DNA of 26,011 nucleotides from JBFKUL01 sp041635755 (GTDB taxonomy: Bacteria; Pseudomonadota; Gammaproteobacteria; Burkholderiales; SG8-39), in contig JBFKUL010000009.1 of the NCBI GenBank assembly GCA_041635755.1, positions 1 through 26,011 of the forward strand. The letters are read 5' to 3'. The notes under the pieces are model-generated. The model ran no database searches and was not told the origin of the DNA. It was given only the letters and a program-made list of their open reading frames with translations. Shown here piece by piece: positions 1 to 6,849 of the stretch (position 1 is the first letter of the stretch; the number at the start of each line of letters is the position of its first letter). A program made the position numbers and the translations under genes.

Positions 1-121
1 CACCGTGCGGCTCGACACCGGCGGCCTGCGTGCGATCGTGCAGGAAGCCGATGAGCCGTTCAAACCCGGTGAACGTGTGCGCCTGGTCACCAACCGCGGT
101 GTCACGCGCGTCACGCACTGA
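1..121 (+). CDS. SlyB-like outer-membrane lipoprotein, C-terminal end (partial)
   Basis: The window opens inside a plus-strand gene whose last 39 codons, in the frame starting at base 2, end at TGA 119-121. The visible tail has a 'VRLDTG' block, then 'PGERVRLVTNRGVTRV'. This is the short beta-rich C-terminal segment typical of glycine-zipper outer-membrane lipoproteins of the SlyB/PcP family, where it follows the membrane-associated Gly-zipper. The lipobox and Gly-zipper lie outside the window, so the family call rests on the tail alone. No terminator with a U-tract follows. It converges with the HIT gene across about 160 bases. Confidence 0.5.
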   Translation, partial: TVRLDTGGLRAIVQEADEPFKPGERVRLVTNRGVTRVTH

Positions 122-281
122 GCCTAACGAGGTGTGGCGCCGTATTCTCGCTGCATAGAAACCAGGAACTTGGAAAGCGCGCCGTGCACGAGGTCACGAT
201 GTGCTGCGTCTCTGCGTGTCGTGGAACGAGTCTATTGCGCCCGCTGTACACCCTGACCTTGCGGGCGCAGCTGGGGCTTCT
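122..281. other. Convergent intergenic region with one hairpin
   Basis: This 160-base gap lies between the stop of the SlyB-like gene and the stop of the HIT gene. The only structure seen is an 8-bp perfect inverted repeat, GCGCCCGC at 237-244 and GCGGGCGC at 261-268, with a 16-base loop. Neither strand has a T-run after it, so it is not a convincing intrinsic terminator. It could still mark a shared 3' end for the two converging genes. Confidence 0.3.
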
Positions 282-695
282 CTAGCGCAGTTCGGCGCGG
301 ATCTTCGCGGCGTAGCTCTCGAGCGTCTCTCGCGCCGGATTCTTCACCGGCCAAGTAAGCGCCATGCCGTCGCCTTCGTGCCGCGGCAACAGGTGCACAT
401 GGTAGTGAAACACGGTCTGCCCCGCTGGCGTGCCGTTCGCCTGGTAAACGGAGAGGCCCTGCGGGGCGAACGCATCGCGGATAGCCCGCGCCACGCGCAC
501 GCTGGCACGACCGAGCGCCGCCGCCTGCTCGTCAGTCAGGGCATAGAGGTTTTCCGCGTGGGCCTTGAGGGCAACCAGCACATGGCCGGGATTGACCTGG
601 CCGATGTCCATGAAGGCCAGCGTCAACGCGTCCTCGTGCACCCTGATCGAGGGGATCGTTCCGGCTACGATCTTGCAGAATACGCAATCGCCCAT
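282..695 (-). CDS. HIT family protein (Hint/HinT-like nucleotide hydrolase)
   Basis: This 137-residue protein carries the histidine triad H97-Y-H99-V-H101, in which the middle His is the nucleophile in this family, and an N-terminal C4-V-F-C7 pair typical of zinc-binding HIT proteins. HIT enzymes hydrolyse nucleotide phosphoramidates, adenylates or dinucleoside polyphosphates in the cytosol. The length and the 'NPGHVLV' block fit the bacterial HinT/Hit group. The start is supported by a strong GGGAGGAA ribosome site just upstream on the minus strand. It sits 49 bases downstream of apaH on the same strand, so the two probably share a transcript and a theme of nucleotide clean-up. The exact substrate cannot be read from the sequence. 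Confidence 0.9.
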   Translation of the reverse strand: MGDCVFCKIVAGTIPSIRVHEDALTLAFMDIGQVNPGHVLVALKAHAENLYALTDEQAAALGRASVRVARAIRDAFAPQGLSVYQANGTPAGQTVFHYHVHLLPRHEGDGMALTWPVKNPARETLESYAAKIRAELR

Positions 696-744
696 GCGTT
701 CCTCCCGCTGCCCACCGGCGGCTATGGTAGCGCGCTCGCGCGAA

Positions 745-1560
745 TCATTGCGTGCCGATACGCTGGTAGCCGCTGCACTCGAGCTGCACGAGCGAGCGGT
801 CCTCCAGCCTCAATGCACTGAGCGCGCCGCCCCAGACGCAGCCGCTGTCGAGCGCGGCAAGGCGCCGCGTGAGCCTGAGGCCGAGCGCGGACCAGTGGCC
901 GCACACGATCGACGGCTCGCGACGGGCAGGGCGCGCCTCGAACCACGGCAGCGTTGCCTCGGGCGGCGTCCGGCCCTTCGCGTCTAGCACCATGCGCCCG
1001 TCGCGCGTGCAGAAGCGCAGACGCGTCATGGCATTGACGATCACGCGCAGCCGATCCCAGCCCGCAAGCGCATCGTCCCAGCGGTCCGGTGTGCCGCCGT
1101 ACATGTTCTGCAGGAATCTCCGGTAATCGCTCGCGCGCAGCGCGGCCTCGACCTCGCGCGCGAGGCGCTGTGCCTTTCGAATCGTCCACTGCGGCAGCAG
1201 TCCTGCATGCACCAGCGCATGAGCACCCTCAACATGCATCATCGACTGCGTGCGTAGCCAATCGACGAGTCGGTGCACGTCGGGCGCGTCGAGCACCGGA
1301 CCGAGCGTATCACCGGCGCGCGCGCGCTCCACGCCCTCGTACACGCAGATCAGGTGCAGGTCGTGATTGCCCAACGTCACTACCGCCCGATCGCCAAGCT
1401 CGCGTACGAACCGCAGTACCTCGAGTGACTTCGGTCCGCGATTCACCAGATCGCCGACGAACCACAGCCGGTCGCGCTCGCGATCGAACGCAAGCCGCTC
1501 GAGCAGCGCCCGGAGCTCGTCGTAGCAGCCCTGTACATCGCCGATCGCGTAGGTCGCCAT
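745..1560 (-). CDS. apaH: Symmetrical bis(5'-nucleosyl)-tetraphosphatase ApaH
   Basis: This 271-residue metallophosphoesterase is close to the usual ApaH length of about 280. The metal-binding motifs are in order: GDVQG (7-11), GDLVNRGP (36-43) and GNHD (64-67), followed by the ApaH-like 'LHLICVYEG'. A late 'IVCGHWSALGL' block supplies the C-terminal His motif. ApaH splits Ap4A into two ADP and limits alarmone levels after stress. It lies between yifB and the HIT gene on the minus strand with short gaps (42 and 49 bases), so co-transcription is likely. In gammaproteobacteria apaH usually sits with ksgA/apaG, so this arrangement is different. The start ATG lacks a strong Shine-Dalgarno, but the protein begins exactly where the family does. 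Confidence 0.95.
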   Translation of the reverse strand: MATYAIGDVQGCYDELRALLERLAFDRERDRLWFVGDLVNRGPKSLEVLRFVRELGDRAVVTLGNHDLHLICVYEGVERARAGDTLGPVLDAPDVHRLVDWLRTQSMMHVEGAHALVHAGLLPQWTIRKAQRLAREVEAALRASDYRRFLQNMYGGTPDRWDDALAGWDRLRVIVNAMTRLRFCTRDGRMVLDAKGRTPPEATLPWFEARPARREPSIVCGHWSALGLRLTRRLAALDSGCVWGGALSALRLEDRSLVQLECSGYQRIGTQ

Positions 1561-1602
1561 GGGGCCGGCGACTATATCAAACCGCGCGGCGCACAGCGCG
1601 CG

Positions 1603-3102
1603 CTAGAGTCCCGCGTCCAGGCGGCGATACTGGATCGCCTCGGCAACGTGCGCGTCGCCAACGTCGGCCTCACCGCCAAGGTCCGCGATGGTGCGCGCGA
1701 CGCGCAGTACGCGATGGAATGCGCGCGCCGAAAGCAGGAGTCGGGCAATCGCCTGCCTAAGCATCGCCGTGGCGCTGGGCACGGCGCGGCAGTGGCGCTC
1801 GGTCTCGCGCGGTCCGAGTCGCGCGTTGGGCCGTCCCTGGCGCGCGAGCTGGCGCGCGCGCGCCTCCACGACTCGATCCCGCACGGCGAGCGAGGGCTCG
1901 CCGATGGCCTCGGAAGTGAGCTCGACATCGAGCGGTGCGGGTGCTTCGATCTTGATGTCGATGCGATCGGCAAGCGGCCCCGAGATTCGGCCGCGGTAGC
2001 GCGCGATGGCGTCCGGCGTGCATCGACAGCGGCCCGAGGCGTGCCCGAGCCAGCCGCATGAGCAGGGATTCATTGCTGCGAGCAGTTGGAAGCGAGCCGG
2101 GAACTGCGCCTGACGCGCCGCACGAGCGATCGAGATGGTCCCGGCCTCCAGCGGTTCGCGCAGCGCCTCGAGCACGTTGCGCTGGAATTCCGGCAACTCG
2201 TCGAGAAACAGCACGCCGTGGTGCGCGAGCGAAACCTCGCCCGGACGCGGCGGACTGCCACCGCCGACTAACGCTACGCTCGAGGCCGTGTGGTGGGGCG
2301 CCCGGTAGGGCCGCGCCCCCCATTGCGCCGGGTCGAAGCCGCCACTCGAGGCGGAGTGGATGGCGGCGGTTTCGAGCGCCTCCTGCTCGCTCATCGGCGG
2401 CAGGATTCCTGGAAAACGAGCCGCAAGCATCGACTTTCCGGTTCCCGGTGGTCCGATAAGCAGCGCACTGTGACCGCCCGCTGCGGCAACTTCGAGCGCA
2501 CGTTTGGCCTGCGCCTGACCACGGACCTCTAAGAGATCTACGCCAGTCGGGCAGGGGGTCGCCAACTCGGAACGTAATTCCGTAAGGGAAGACTCACCCG
2601 CCAAGTGGGCACACACTTCCAAAAGAGTACTAGCGGGGAGAATGCGTGCGCCACGGGCGAGTGCAGCCTGGGCAGCGCTGCTTGCAGGCAGCACGAATGC
2701 GCGCGCATCGCGCCGCGAACCGAGCGCCATCGCCAATGCACCGCGAACAGAGCGCAACTCGCCGGTAAGCGAGAGTTCGCCCGCGAACTCGTGCTCGGCG
2801 AGCCCGTGCCGCGGCACCTGCCCGCTTGCGGCGAGAATTCCGATGGCGATCGGCAAGTCGAAGCGGCTCGAGTCCTTGGGCAGATCGGCAGGCGCCAGGT
2901 TGACGGTAATGCGCCGGGCCGGAAACGCGAAGCGGGCATGATGCAATGCTGCGCGCACCCGATCCTTCGCCTCGCGCACCTCGGCATCAGGCAGGCCGAC
3001 AATATGGAACGCTGGCAAGCCCGGCCCGAGGTGCACTTCGACCGTCACCTCGGGCGCGTCGATTCCGGCCAGGGCGCGGCTCGCTACCACTGCAAGCGTC
3101 AT
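1603..3102 (-). CDS. comM: YifB/ComM family Mg-chelatase-like AAA+ ATPase
   Basis: This 499-residue protein has the full YifB/ComM layout: an N-terminal Lon-substrate-like domain (about 1-180, with 'GLPAFHIVGLPDAEVREA'), then a Mg-chelatase-type AAA+ domain with Walker A GPPGTGKS at 217-224 and Walker B 'GVLFLDE' ending at 302. A Cys-rich 'NPCSCGWLGH...CRC' segment and a C-terminal chelatase domain follow. ComM is known as a helicase that promotes branch migration during natural transformation; YifB homologues are common in non-competent bacteria too. The reading frame stays open to 3246, but the family N-terminus begins at 'MTLAVVASRALAG', so I place the start at 3102. It is downstream of ubiK on the same strand. 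Confidence 0.92.
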   Translation of the reverse strand: MTLAVVASRALAGIDAPEVTVEVHLGPGLPAFHIVGLPDAEVREAKDRVRAALHHARFAFPARRITVNLAPADLPKDSSRFDLPIAIGILAASGQVPRHGLAEHEFAGELSLTGELRSVRGALAMALGSRRDARAFVLPASSAAQAALARGARILPASTLLEVCAHLAGESSLTELRSELATPCPTGVDLLEVRGQAQAKRALEVAAAGGHSALLIGPPGTGKSMLAARFPGILPPMSEQEALETAAIHSASSGGFDPAQWGARPYRAPHHTASSVALVGGGSPPRPGEVSLAHHGVLFLDELPEFQRNVLEALREPLEAGTISIARAARQAQFPARFQLLAAMNPCSCGWLGHASGRCRCTPDAIARYRGRISGPLADRIDIKIEAPAPLDVELTSEAIGEPSLAVRDRVVEARARQLARQGRPNARLGPRETERHCRAVPSATAMLRQAIARLLLSARAFHRVLRVARTIADLGGEADVGDAHVAEAIQYRRLDAGL

Positions 3103-3130
3103 CGGTCTCTCCGCGGCGCCGGGCGGCGGG

Positions 3131-3165
3131 CCGTCCCAGGAAGAACGCCCGGTTGGGCGGGACGG
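3131..3165 (-). other. Intercistronic hairpin between ubiK and yifB
   Basis: An outer 7-bp inverted repeat (CCGTCCC 3131-3137 with GGGACGG 3159-3165) encloses an inner CGCCC/GGGCG repeat (3146-3150 with 3155-3159). It begins immediately after the ubiK stop codon on the minus strand. No U-tract follows, so it is more likely an RNA 3'-end stabiliser or processing site than a full terminator. The two repeats share base 3159, so only one alternative of that pair can form. Confidence 0.35.
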
Positions 3166-3166
3166 T

Positions 3167-3412
3167 TTACGGAGCCGGGGGTTTGCGCGCCTCGAGCTCC
3201 GCGAGGCGCTCCTCGAGCGCGGCGAGTTTCGCTTGGGCGCGCTCAAGAAGCTTCTTTTGCACCTCGAAGTCCTCGCGCACCACGAGATCGAAGCGGTCGA
3301 AGAAAGCGGATACCAGCGCGTGCAGGTTCTTTTCCAGGTCCTGCGCCGGGCTGTTGCGCAAGGCCTCGGAGATGCGCTCTCCGAGTTCGTCCAAGGGTTG
3401 ACGGTCAGTCAT
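3167..3412 (-). CDS. ubiK: Ubiquinone biosynthesis accessory factor UbiK (BMFP-domain protein)
   Basis: This 81-residue protein has the UbiK/YqiC pattern: an amphipathic N-terminal part with 'ALRNSPAQDLEKNLHALVSAFFDRFDLV' spacing, a 'VREDFEVQ' join, and a charged heptad-rich coiled coil from about 45 to 76 (repeated Leu/Ala with Glu/Arg). UbiK helps the membrane-associated Ubi complex in aerobic ubiquinone synthesis. The frame runs on upstream to 3538 but that part is Pro/Arg-rich filler, so I start at the Met of 'MTDRQPLDELG'. It leads the minus-strand ubiK-yifB-apaH-HIT run. It is divergent from the nitrogen operon, with 205 bases between. Confidence 0.88.
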   Translation of the reverse strand: MTDRQPLDELGERISEALRNSPAQDLEKNLHALVSAFFDRFDLVVREDFEVQKKLLERAQAKLAALEERLAELEARKPPAP

Positions 3413-3456
3413 CGCGAGAGATCGCGGTCGTGGGGGCGGCGAGTGTAGCACGTGGG

Positions 3457-3473
3457 CGCACCACAGCCGTGCG
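3457..3473. promoter_or_regulatory. Candidate NtrC-binding dyad
   Basis: GCAC (3458-3461) and GTGC (3469-3472) are separated by exactly seven bases. The recalled NtrC consensus is TGCAC-Y-N5-G-GTGCA, and this site matches four of five bases in each half and the pyrimidine, but not the G after N5. It lies about 100 bases upstream of the -24/-12 promoter, a normal enhancer distance. This rests on sequence resemblance plus context only. Confidence 0.4.
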
Positions 3474-3565
3474 GCCCCTGCGAAGCGCGCCCCAAGATCG
3501 GGCGCTGACACAGAAGCCGCAGGGCAGCGCCGCCACATCTATATGAACTTATGAAGAATTAGTCG

Positions 3566-3584
3566 CTGGCACAGGAGGTGCTTA
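3566..3584 (+). promoter_or_regulatory. Sigma-54 (-24/-12) promoter for torF-glnK-amtB
   Basis: The stretch reads CTGGCAC at 3566-3572 and GTGCTTA at 3578-3584. The invariant GG (3568-3569) and GC (3580-3581) are exactly ten bases apart, as RpoN promoters require. The -24 half is a full TGGCAC; the -12 half departs from TTGCA at two positions. The start of transcription would fall near 3592, leaving a leader of about 25 bases with the AAGGGAGA ribosome site at 3605-3612. An ammonium transport operon is a classic RpoN/NtrC target, which strengthens the call. Confidence 0.65.
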
Positions 3585-3617
3585 TAAGCAGCGCAAACTT
3601 TTCCAAGGGAGATCTTC

Positions 3618-4394
3618 ATGCGCACCAAGCTTTTATGCACCGCACTCGCATCAGCACTGGTTGCCCCGGCAACCGCCAGCGCCGAAGTCACCGGCAACCT
3701 CGGCCTGTACAGCCAGTACATGTTCCGTGGCTTGACCCAGACCAACAAGGATCCAGCGCTGCAGGGCGGCTTCGACTATAGCCACGCGAGCGGGCTGTAT
3801 GTCGGCACCTGGGGCTCGAACATCAGCTGGCTTACGGACTCCTCCACCGTTACCGGGTACACAAGCAGCAGCCTCGAGCTGGATGTTTATGGCGGGTATC
3901 GCGGCAGCCTCGGGGACATCGGTTACGACGTCGGCCTGCTCTACTACTACTACCCCGGCACCCACAGCACGACCGTTGCACCGGGCACGTTCAAGGCCGA
4001 CACACTTGAGGTTTACGGCGGCGTTTCGTGGAAGTGGCTCAGCGCCAAGCTGTCGGTGGCGGTCAGCGACGAAACGTTCGGCGTACCCAACAGTGACGGC
4101 ACCTGGTACCTCGACCTCGGCGTCAACTACCCGATGACCGACAAGCTAACCTTGAATGCGCACTACGGCATTCAGGAGTTCAAGGGCTCGACCAGCGGCA
4201 TCTCCAACGATTCGTTCGCCTCGTACAAGGACTGGAAGCTAGGCGTGAGCTACGCGCTGCCGAACGCGTTCACCGTCGGCGCCTACTACACCGACACCGA
4301 CATGAACGCAACGCAAACCGCGTTCTACACGAACTCGCTGAACCGCTTCGTGGGCAAGGAGACGTTCACGGTCTTCGTGCAGAAAACGTTCTGA
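3618..4394 (+). CDS. TorF family putative porin
   Basis: This 258-residue outer-membrane protein has an N-terminal signal peptide (about 1-22, ending Ala-Ser-Ala before Glu-Val-Thr-Gly). The mature chain is full of alternating aromatic beta-strand segments, starts with 'GNLGLYSQYMFRGLTQT' and ends in Phe ('VFVQKTF'), the usual C-terminal signature for BAM insertion. This matches the proteobacterial TorF/Gcw_chp family, whose transport role is only putative. It is the first gene behind a sigma-54 promoter and is followed by glnK and amtB. By inference it is made under nitrogen limitation and may carry small nitrogenous solutes across the outer membrane. AAGGGAGA five bases before the ATG supports the start. 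Confidence 0.88.
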   Translation: MRTKLLCTALASALVAPATASAEVTGNLGLYSQYMFRGLTQTNKDPALQGGFDYSHASGLYVGTWGSNISWLTDSSTVTGYTSSSLELDVYGGYRGSLGDIGYDVGLLYYYYPGTHSTTVAPGTFKADTLEVYGGVSWKWLSAKLSVAVSDETFGVPNSDGTWYLDLGVNYPMTDKLTLNAHYGIQEFKGSTSGISNDSFASYKDWKLGVSYALPNAFTVGAYYTDTDMNATQTAFYTNSLNRFVGKETFTVFVQKTF

Positions 4395-4404
4395 GGCAAC
4401 CACC

Positions 4405-4437
4405 GCGCGGGGGCCGGCCGTGACGACGGCCCCGCGC
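4405..4437 (+). other. GC-rich hairpin between torF and glnK
   Basis: GCGCGGGGGCC (4405-4415) pairs with GGCCCCGCGC (4428-4437) apart from one extra G. This gives a very stable stem in the 64-base gap between the porin and glnK, with no U-tract after it. In operons where a porin needs much more protein than its neighbours, such hairpins often protect the upstream mRNA or reduce read-through. That function is inferred here. Confidence 0.5.
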
Positions 4438-4458
4438 ATCATTGACAGGGACAATCGG

Positions 4459-4797
4459 ATGAAACTGGTTACCGCAATCATCAAGCCTTTCAAGCTCGAC
4501 GAGGTGCGCGAGGCGCTCTCGGCGATTGGCGTACAGGGCGTCACCGTGACCGAAGTGAAGGGCTTCGGGCGGCAGAAGGGCCACACCGAGCTGTACCGCG
4601 GCGCGGAGTACGTGGTCGACTTCCTGCCCAAAGTGAAGCTCGACGTCGCCGTCAAGACCGAGCTGCTCGAACAGGTGATCGAAGCCATCGAGAAGTCGGC
4701 CAATACCGGCAAGATCGGCGACGGCAAGATCTTCGTGTTCGATCTCGAAAAAGTCATTCGCATCCGCACCGGCGAGACCGATGCGGATGCGCTCTAG
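4459..4797 (+). CDS. glnK: PII nitrogen regulatory protein GlnK
   Basis: This 112-residue PII protein is of standard length. It opens with 'MKLVTAIIKPFKLDEVREAL', has the T-loop 'GRQKGHTELYRGAEY' with the uridylylation tyrosine at Y51, and ends with the family's 'KIGDGKIFVFDLEKVIRIRTGE' region (shown in part), where ATP and 2-oxoglutarate signalling residues lie. GlnK binds AmtB and plugs it when nitrogen is plentiful; uridylylation releases it. An AGGGA site seven bases upstream of ATG 4459 sets the start. An earlier in-frame start at 4420 adds residues not seen in the family. Linkage to amtB, ten bases downstream, favours GlnK over GlnB. Confidence 0.95.
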   Translation: MKLVTAIIKPFKLDEVREALSAIGVQGVTVTEVKGFGRQKGHTELYRGAEYVVDFLPKVKLDVAVKTELLEQVIEAIEKSANTGKIGDGKIFVFDLEKVIRIRTGETDADAL

Positions 4798-4807
4798 GGA
4801 GAATGTG

Positions 4808-6175
4808 ATGAAAAGACTGTTTGCGCTCATCGCGCTGAGCGCCTCGCTCGCCTTCTCGGGCGCAAGCCTGGCGCAGGACAAGCCCGCGGCGCCGGCCATG
4901 GACAAGCCCGCCGCCGAGGCCGCGGTCGCGCCGATTGCGGCCGCCGAGACCGCCAAGCCGAAGCTCGACTCGGGCGACACCGCCTGGATGCTCGTCTCGA
5001 CGGTGCTCGTCATCGTCATGATCATCCCGGGCCTGGCGCTGTTCTACGGCGGCATGGTGCGCTCGAAGAATGTGCTCTCGGTACTGATGCAGGTACTGGT
5101 GACGTTCTCGCTCGTCTCGATCCTGTGGGCTTTGTTCGGCTACAGTCTCGCGTTCAGCGAGGGCAACAGCTTCATCGGCGGCTTCGGCAAATCGATGCTC
5201 ACGGGAATCACGCCCGACTCGTTGCAAGGCACGATTCCGGAGCTGTTGTTCTCTGTGTTTCAGTTGACCTTCGCGGCCATCACCCCGGCACTGGTCGTTG
5301 GCGCCTTCGCCGAGCGCATGAAGTTCTCGGCGGTGCTGTGGTTCCTGTCACTGTGGCTGTTTGTGTGCTACGTGCCGATCGCCCACATGGTGTGGGGTGG
5401 CGGCTGGATCGGCGCAATGGGCGCGATCGACTTCGCCGGCGGCACGGTGGTGCACATTAATGCCGGTGTCGCAGGCTTGGTTGCAGCGGCGGTACTCGGC
5501 AAGCGCAAGGGCTACGGCCGGCTCGCCATGCCACCGCACAATCTGTCTTTCACGCTGATCGGCGCGGCGCTGCTCTGGGCCGGATGGTTCGGCTTCAATG
5601 CGGGTAGCGCGGTAGCGGCCAACGGCAGCGCGGCGCTGGCGATGATGAACACGCAGCTCGCGACGGCAGCGGCGGTGCTCGGCTGGACGTTCGCCGAATG
5701 GATGGTCAAGGGCAAGCCCAGCCTGCTCGGTGCGGCCTCTGGCGCGATTGCCGGACTGGTGGCGATTACCCCGGCCTGCGGCAACGCCGGCCCGATGGGC
5801 GCCATCGTGCTCGGCGCAGTCGCGGGCGTGCTCTGCTTCGCCGCGGTCGCCTATCTCAAGCGCGCGCTCGGCTACGACGATTCGCTCGACGTATTCGGCG
5901 TGCACGGCGTCGGCGGCATCGTCGGGGCCTTGGGCATCGGCATTCTGGCTTCGCCCGGGATGGGTGGCACCGGATTCGCGAGCGGCGTCGAGAGCATCGG
6001 CGCGCAGTTCACGAACCAGGCGATCGGCGTGGGTTTCACCCTGATCTACACGGCGATCGCGAGCTACATTCTGCTCAAGATCGTCGACCTGACGATCGGG
6101 CTACGGGTGACCGACGAGGCCGAGACCGAGGGCCTCGATATCGCGGAGCACGGCGAGAGCGCCTACAACACCTGA
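4808..6175 (+). CDS. amtB: Ammonium transporter AmtB
   Basis: This 455-residue protein of the Amt/Rh family has a signal peptide (about 1-22), a low-complexity Ala/Lys/Pro linker (about 23-55), then eleven expected membrane helices beginning at 'TAWMLVSTVLVIVMIIPGLA'. The pore twin histidines are visible in 'PIAHMVWGGGW' and 'VFGVHGVGGIVGA'. The cytosolic tail ends 'RVTDEAETEGLDIAEHGESA', the surface that GlnK docks on. Many betaproteobacterial AmtB proteins have this long Ala/Pro-rich N-terminus. AGGGAGA at 4796-4802 supports ATG 4808 over an earlier in-frame ATG at 4781, which would overlap glnK. The gene forms the end of the torF-glnK-amtB operon and has its own terminator. Confidence 0.96.
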   Translation: MKRLFALIALSASLAFSGASLAQDKPAAPAMDKPAAEAAVAPIAAAETAKPKLDSGDTAWMLVSTVLVIVMIIPGLALFYGGMVRSKNVLSVLMQVLVTFSLVSILWALFGYSLAFSEGNSFIGGFGKSMLTGITPDSLQGTIPELLFSVFQLTFAAITPALVVGAFAERMKFSAVLWFLSLWLFVCYVPIAHMVWGGGWIGAMGAIDFAGGTVVHINAGVAGLVAAAVLGKRKGYGRLAMPPHNLSFTLIGAALLWAGWFGFNAGSAVAANGSAALAMMNTQLATAAAVLGWTFAEWMVKGKPSLLGAASGAIAGLVAITPACGNAGPMGAIVLGAVAGVLCFAAVAYLKRALGYDDSLDVFGVHGVGGIVGALGIGILASPGMGGTGFASGVESIGAQFTNQAIGVGFTLIYTAIASYILLKIVDLTIGLRVTDEAETEGLDIAEHGESAYNT

Positions 6176-6216
6176 GAAACACGCACCGCGGGCGATCGCG
6201 GTGTCGCGGCATTCGG

Positions 6217-6246
6217 ACGGGGCGCTTTGGCGCCCCGTTTGTTTCT
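6217..6246 (+). terminator. Intrinsic terminator after amtB
   Basis: A perfect 9-bp stem, ACGGGGCGC (6217-6225) with GCGCCCCGT (6230-6238), has a TTTG loop and is followed by TTGTTTCTT. It lies 41 bases after the amtB stop and before the convergent marR stop at 6273. This is the clearest terminator of the plus-strand nitrogen operon. Confidence 0.9.
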
Positions 6247-6272
6247 TGAATGCGCCCGCGCAAGGAATAACG

Positions 6273-6725
6273 TCAGCGGGCGAGCTTCTCCAGCAGCGCA
6301 AGCAATTGCCTGCGCTCGGCGGCGCTCAGGCGCGCCGCGACGCGGCGCTCGTGGCTTGAGATGCGGCGCTTGATCGTGCTGAGCAGAAGGCGCCCCCCGG
6401 AGGTGAGCCACAGACCGTTGGTGCGCCGGTCCTCGCCGCGGCGCCGCTCGATCAGGGCGCGTTCTTCCAGGTGATCGAGCACGCCTACCATGGTCGAGCG
6501 GTCGAGCCCGACGGCGTGCGCCAGGCGGCTTTGCGTCACCCCGGGATTCGCTTCGATCAGCATCAGCACGCCGGCGCGCCCGGGCGAGACGTCGTGCACC
6601 GTGCGCGCGAAGTCGCGGAACACCGCCTGCTGCGCGCGCCGCAGCCGGTAGCCGAGCAGCCCGGGCAGCATGCCGGGGGCGAGACGGGCCTGATTCGTGC
6701 CGGATTTCGACCTGCGGGCGTTCAT
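6273..6725 (-). CDS. MarR family transcriptional regulator
   Basis: This 150-residue protein has the MarR winged-helix layout: helical dimerisation ends around a core with 'GVTQSRLAHAVGLDRSTMVG' (recognition helix, about 62-81), then 'VLDHLEERALIERRRGEDRRTNGLWLT', whose Asp-Arg-Arg is the classic wing tip, and a C-terminal helix 'LSAAERRQLLALLEKLA'. MarR proteins usually repress a divergent operon and are released by the pathway's aromatic acid or its CoA thioester (as with BadR and HbaR-type control). This gene is divergent from the ten-gene catabolic set, separated by 124 AT-rich bases that hold a 13-bp dyad, so it is very likely the local regulator. The effector is unknown. Confidence 0.9.
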   Translation of the reverse strand: MNARRSKSGTNQARLAPGMLPGLLGYRLRRAQQAVFRDFARTVHDVSPGRAGVLMLIEANPGVTQSRLAHAVGLDRSTMVGVLDHLEERALIERRRGEDRRTNGLWLTSGGRLLLSTIKRRISSHERRVAARLSAAERRQLLALLEKLAR

Positions 6726-6760
6726 CTTGAATACGCCGGATTCTTTTTAAATATCAACAA

Positions 6761-6773
6761 TTTGACTTTCAAA
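6761..6773. promoter_or_regulatory. Candidate MarR operator (TTTGA-N3-TCAAA)
   Basis: A perfect 5-bp inverted repeat with a three-base spacer sits in the AT-rich centre of the marR/reductase divergent region. It overlaps the -35 of the plus-strand promoter and a possible marR -35 (TTGAAA) on the other strand, as expected for a site that represses both. A second partial dyad, TCAA-N4-TTGA (6754-6765), overlaps it. Confidence 0.5.
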
Positions 6774-6791
6774 CGATCACGGCGTTAGCAT
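6762..6791 (+). promoter_or_regulatory. Candidate sigma-70 promoter of the catabolic operon
   Basis: TTGACT (6762-6767) is followed after 18 bases by TAGCAT (6786-6791), giving five of six and four of six consensus matches. It leaves a leader of about 50 bases before ATG 6850 and is the only AT-rich patch near the operon start. The -35 is inside the candidate MarR operator. Confidence 0.45.
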
Positions 6792-6849
6792 CCTAGTCGA
6801 AGCGCATTGCGTTCGCAAGGCGCGCCACGGCGCCCTGCGTTAGCGGCTC

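Noticed and set aside
237..268. Intrinsic terminator between the SlyB-like and HIT genes
   Set aside because: The inverted repeat is perfect, but no T-run follows it on either strand.
3103..3246. A 48-residue N-terminal extension of YifB
   Set aside because: The extension is Arg/Ser/Pro-rich, overlaps the end of ubiK, and is not part of the YifB family N-terminus.
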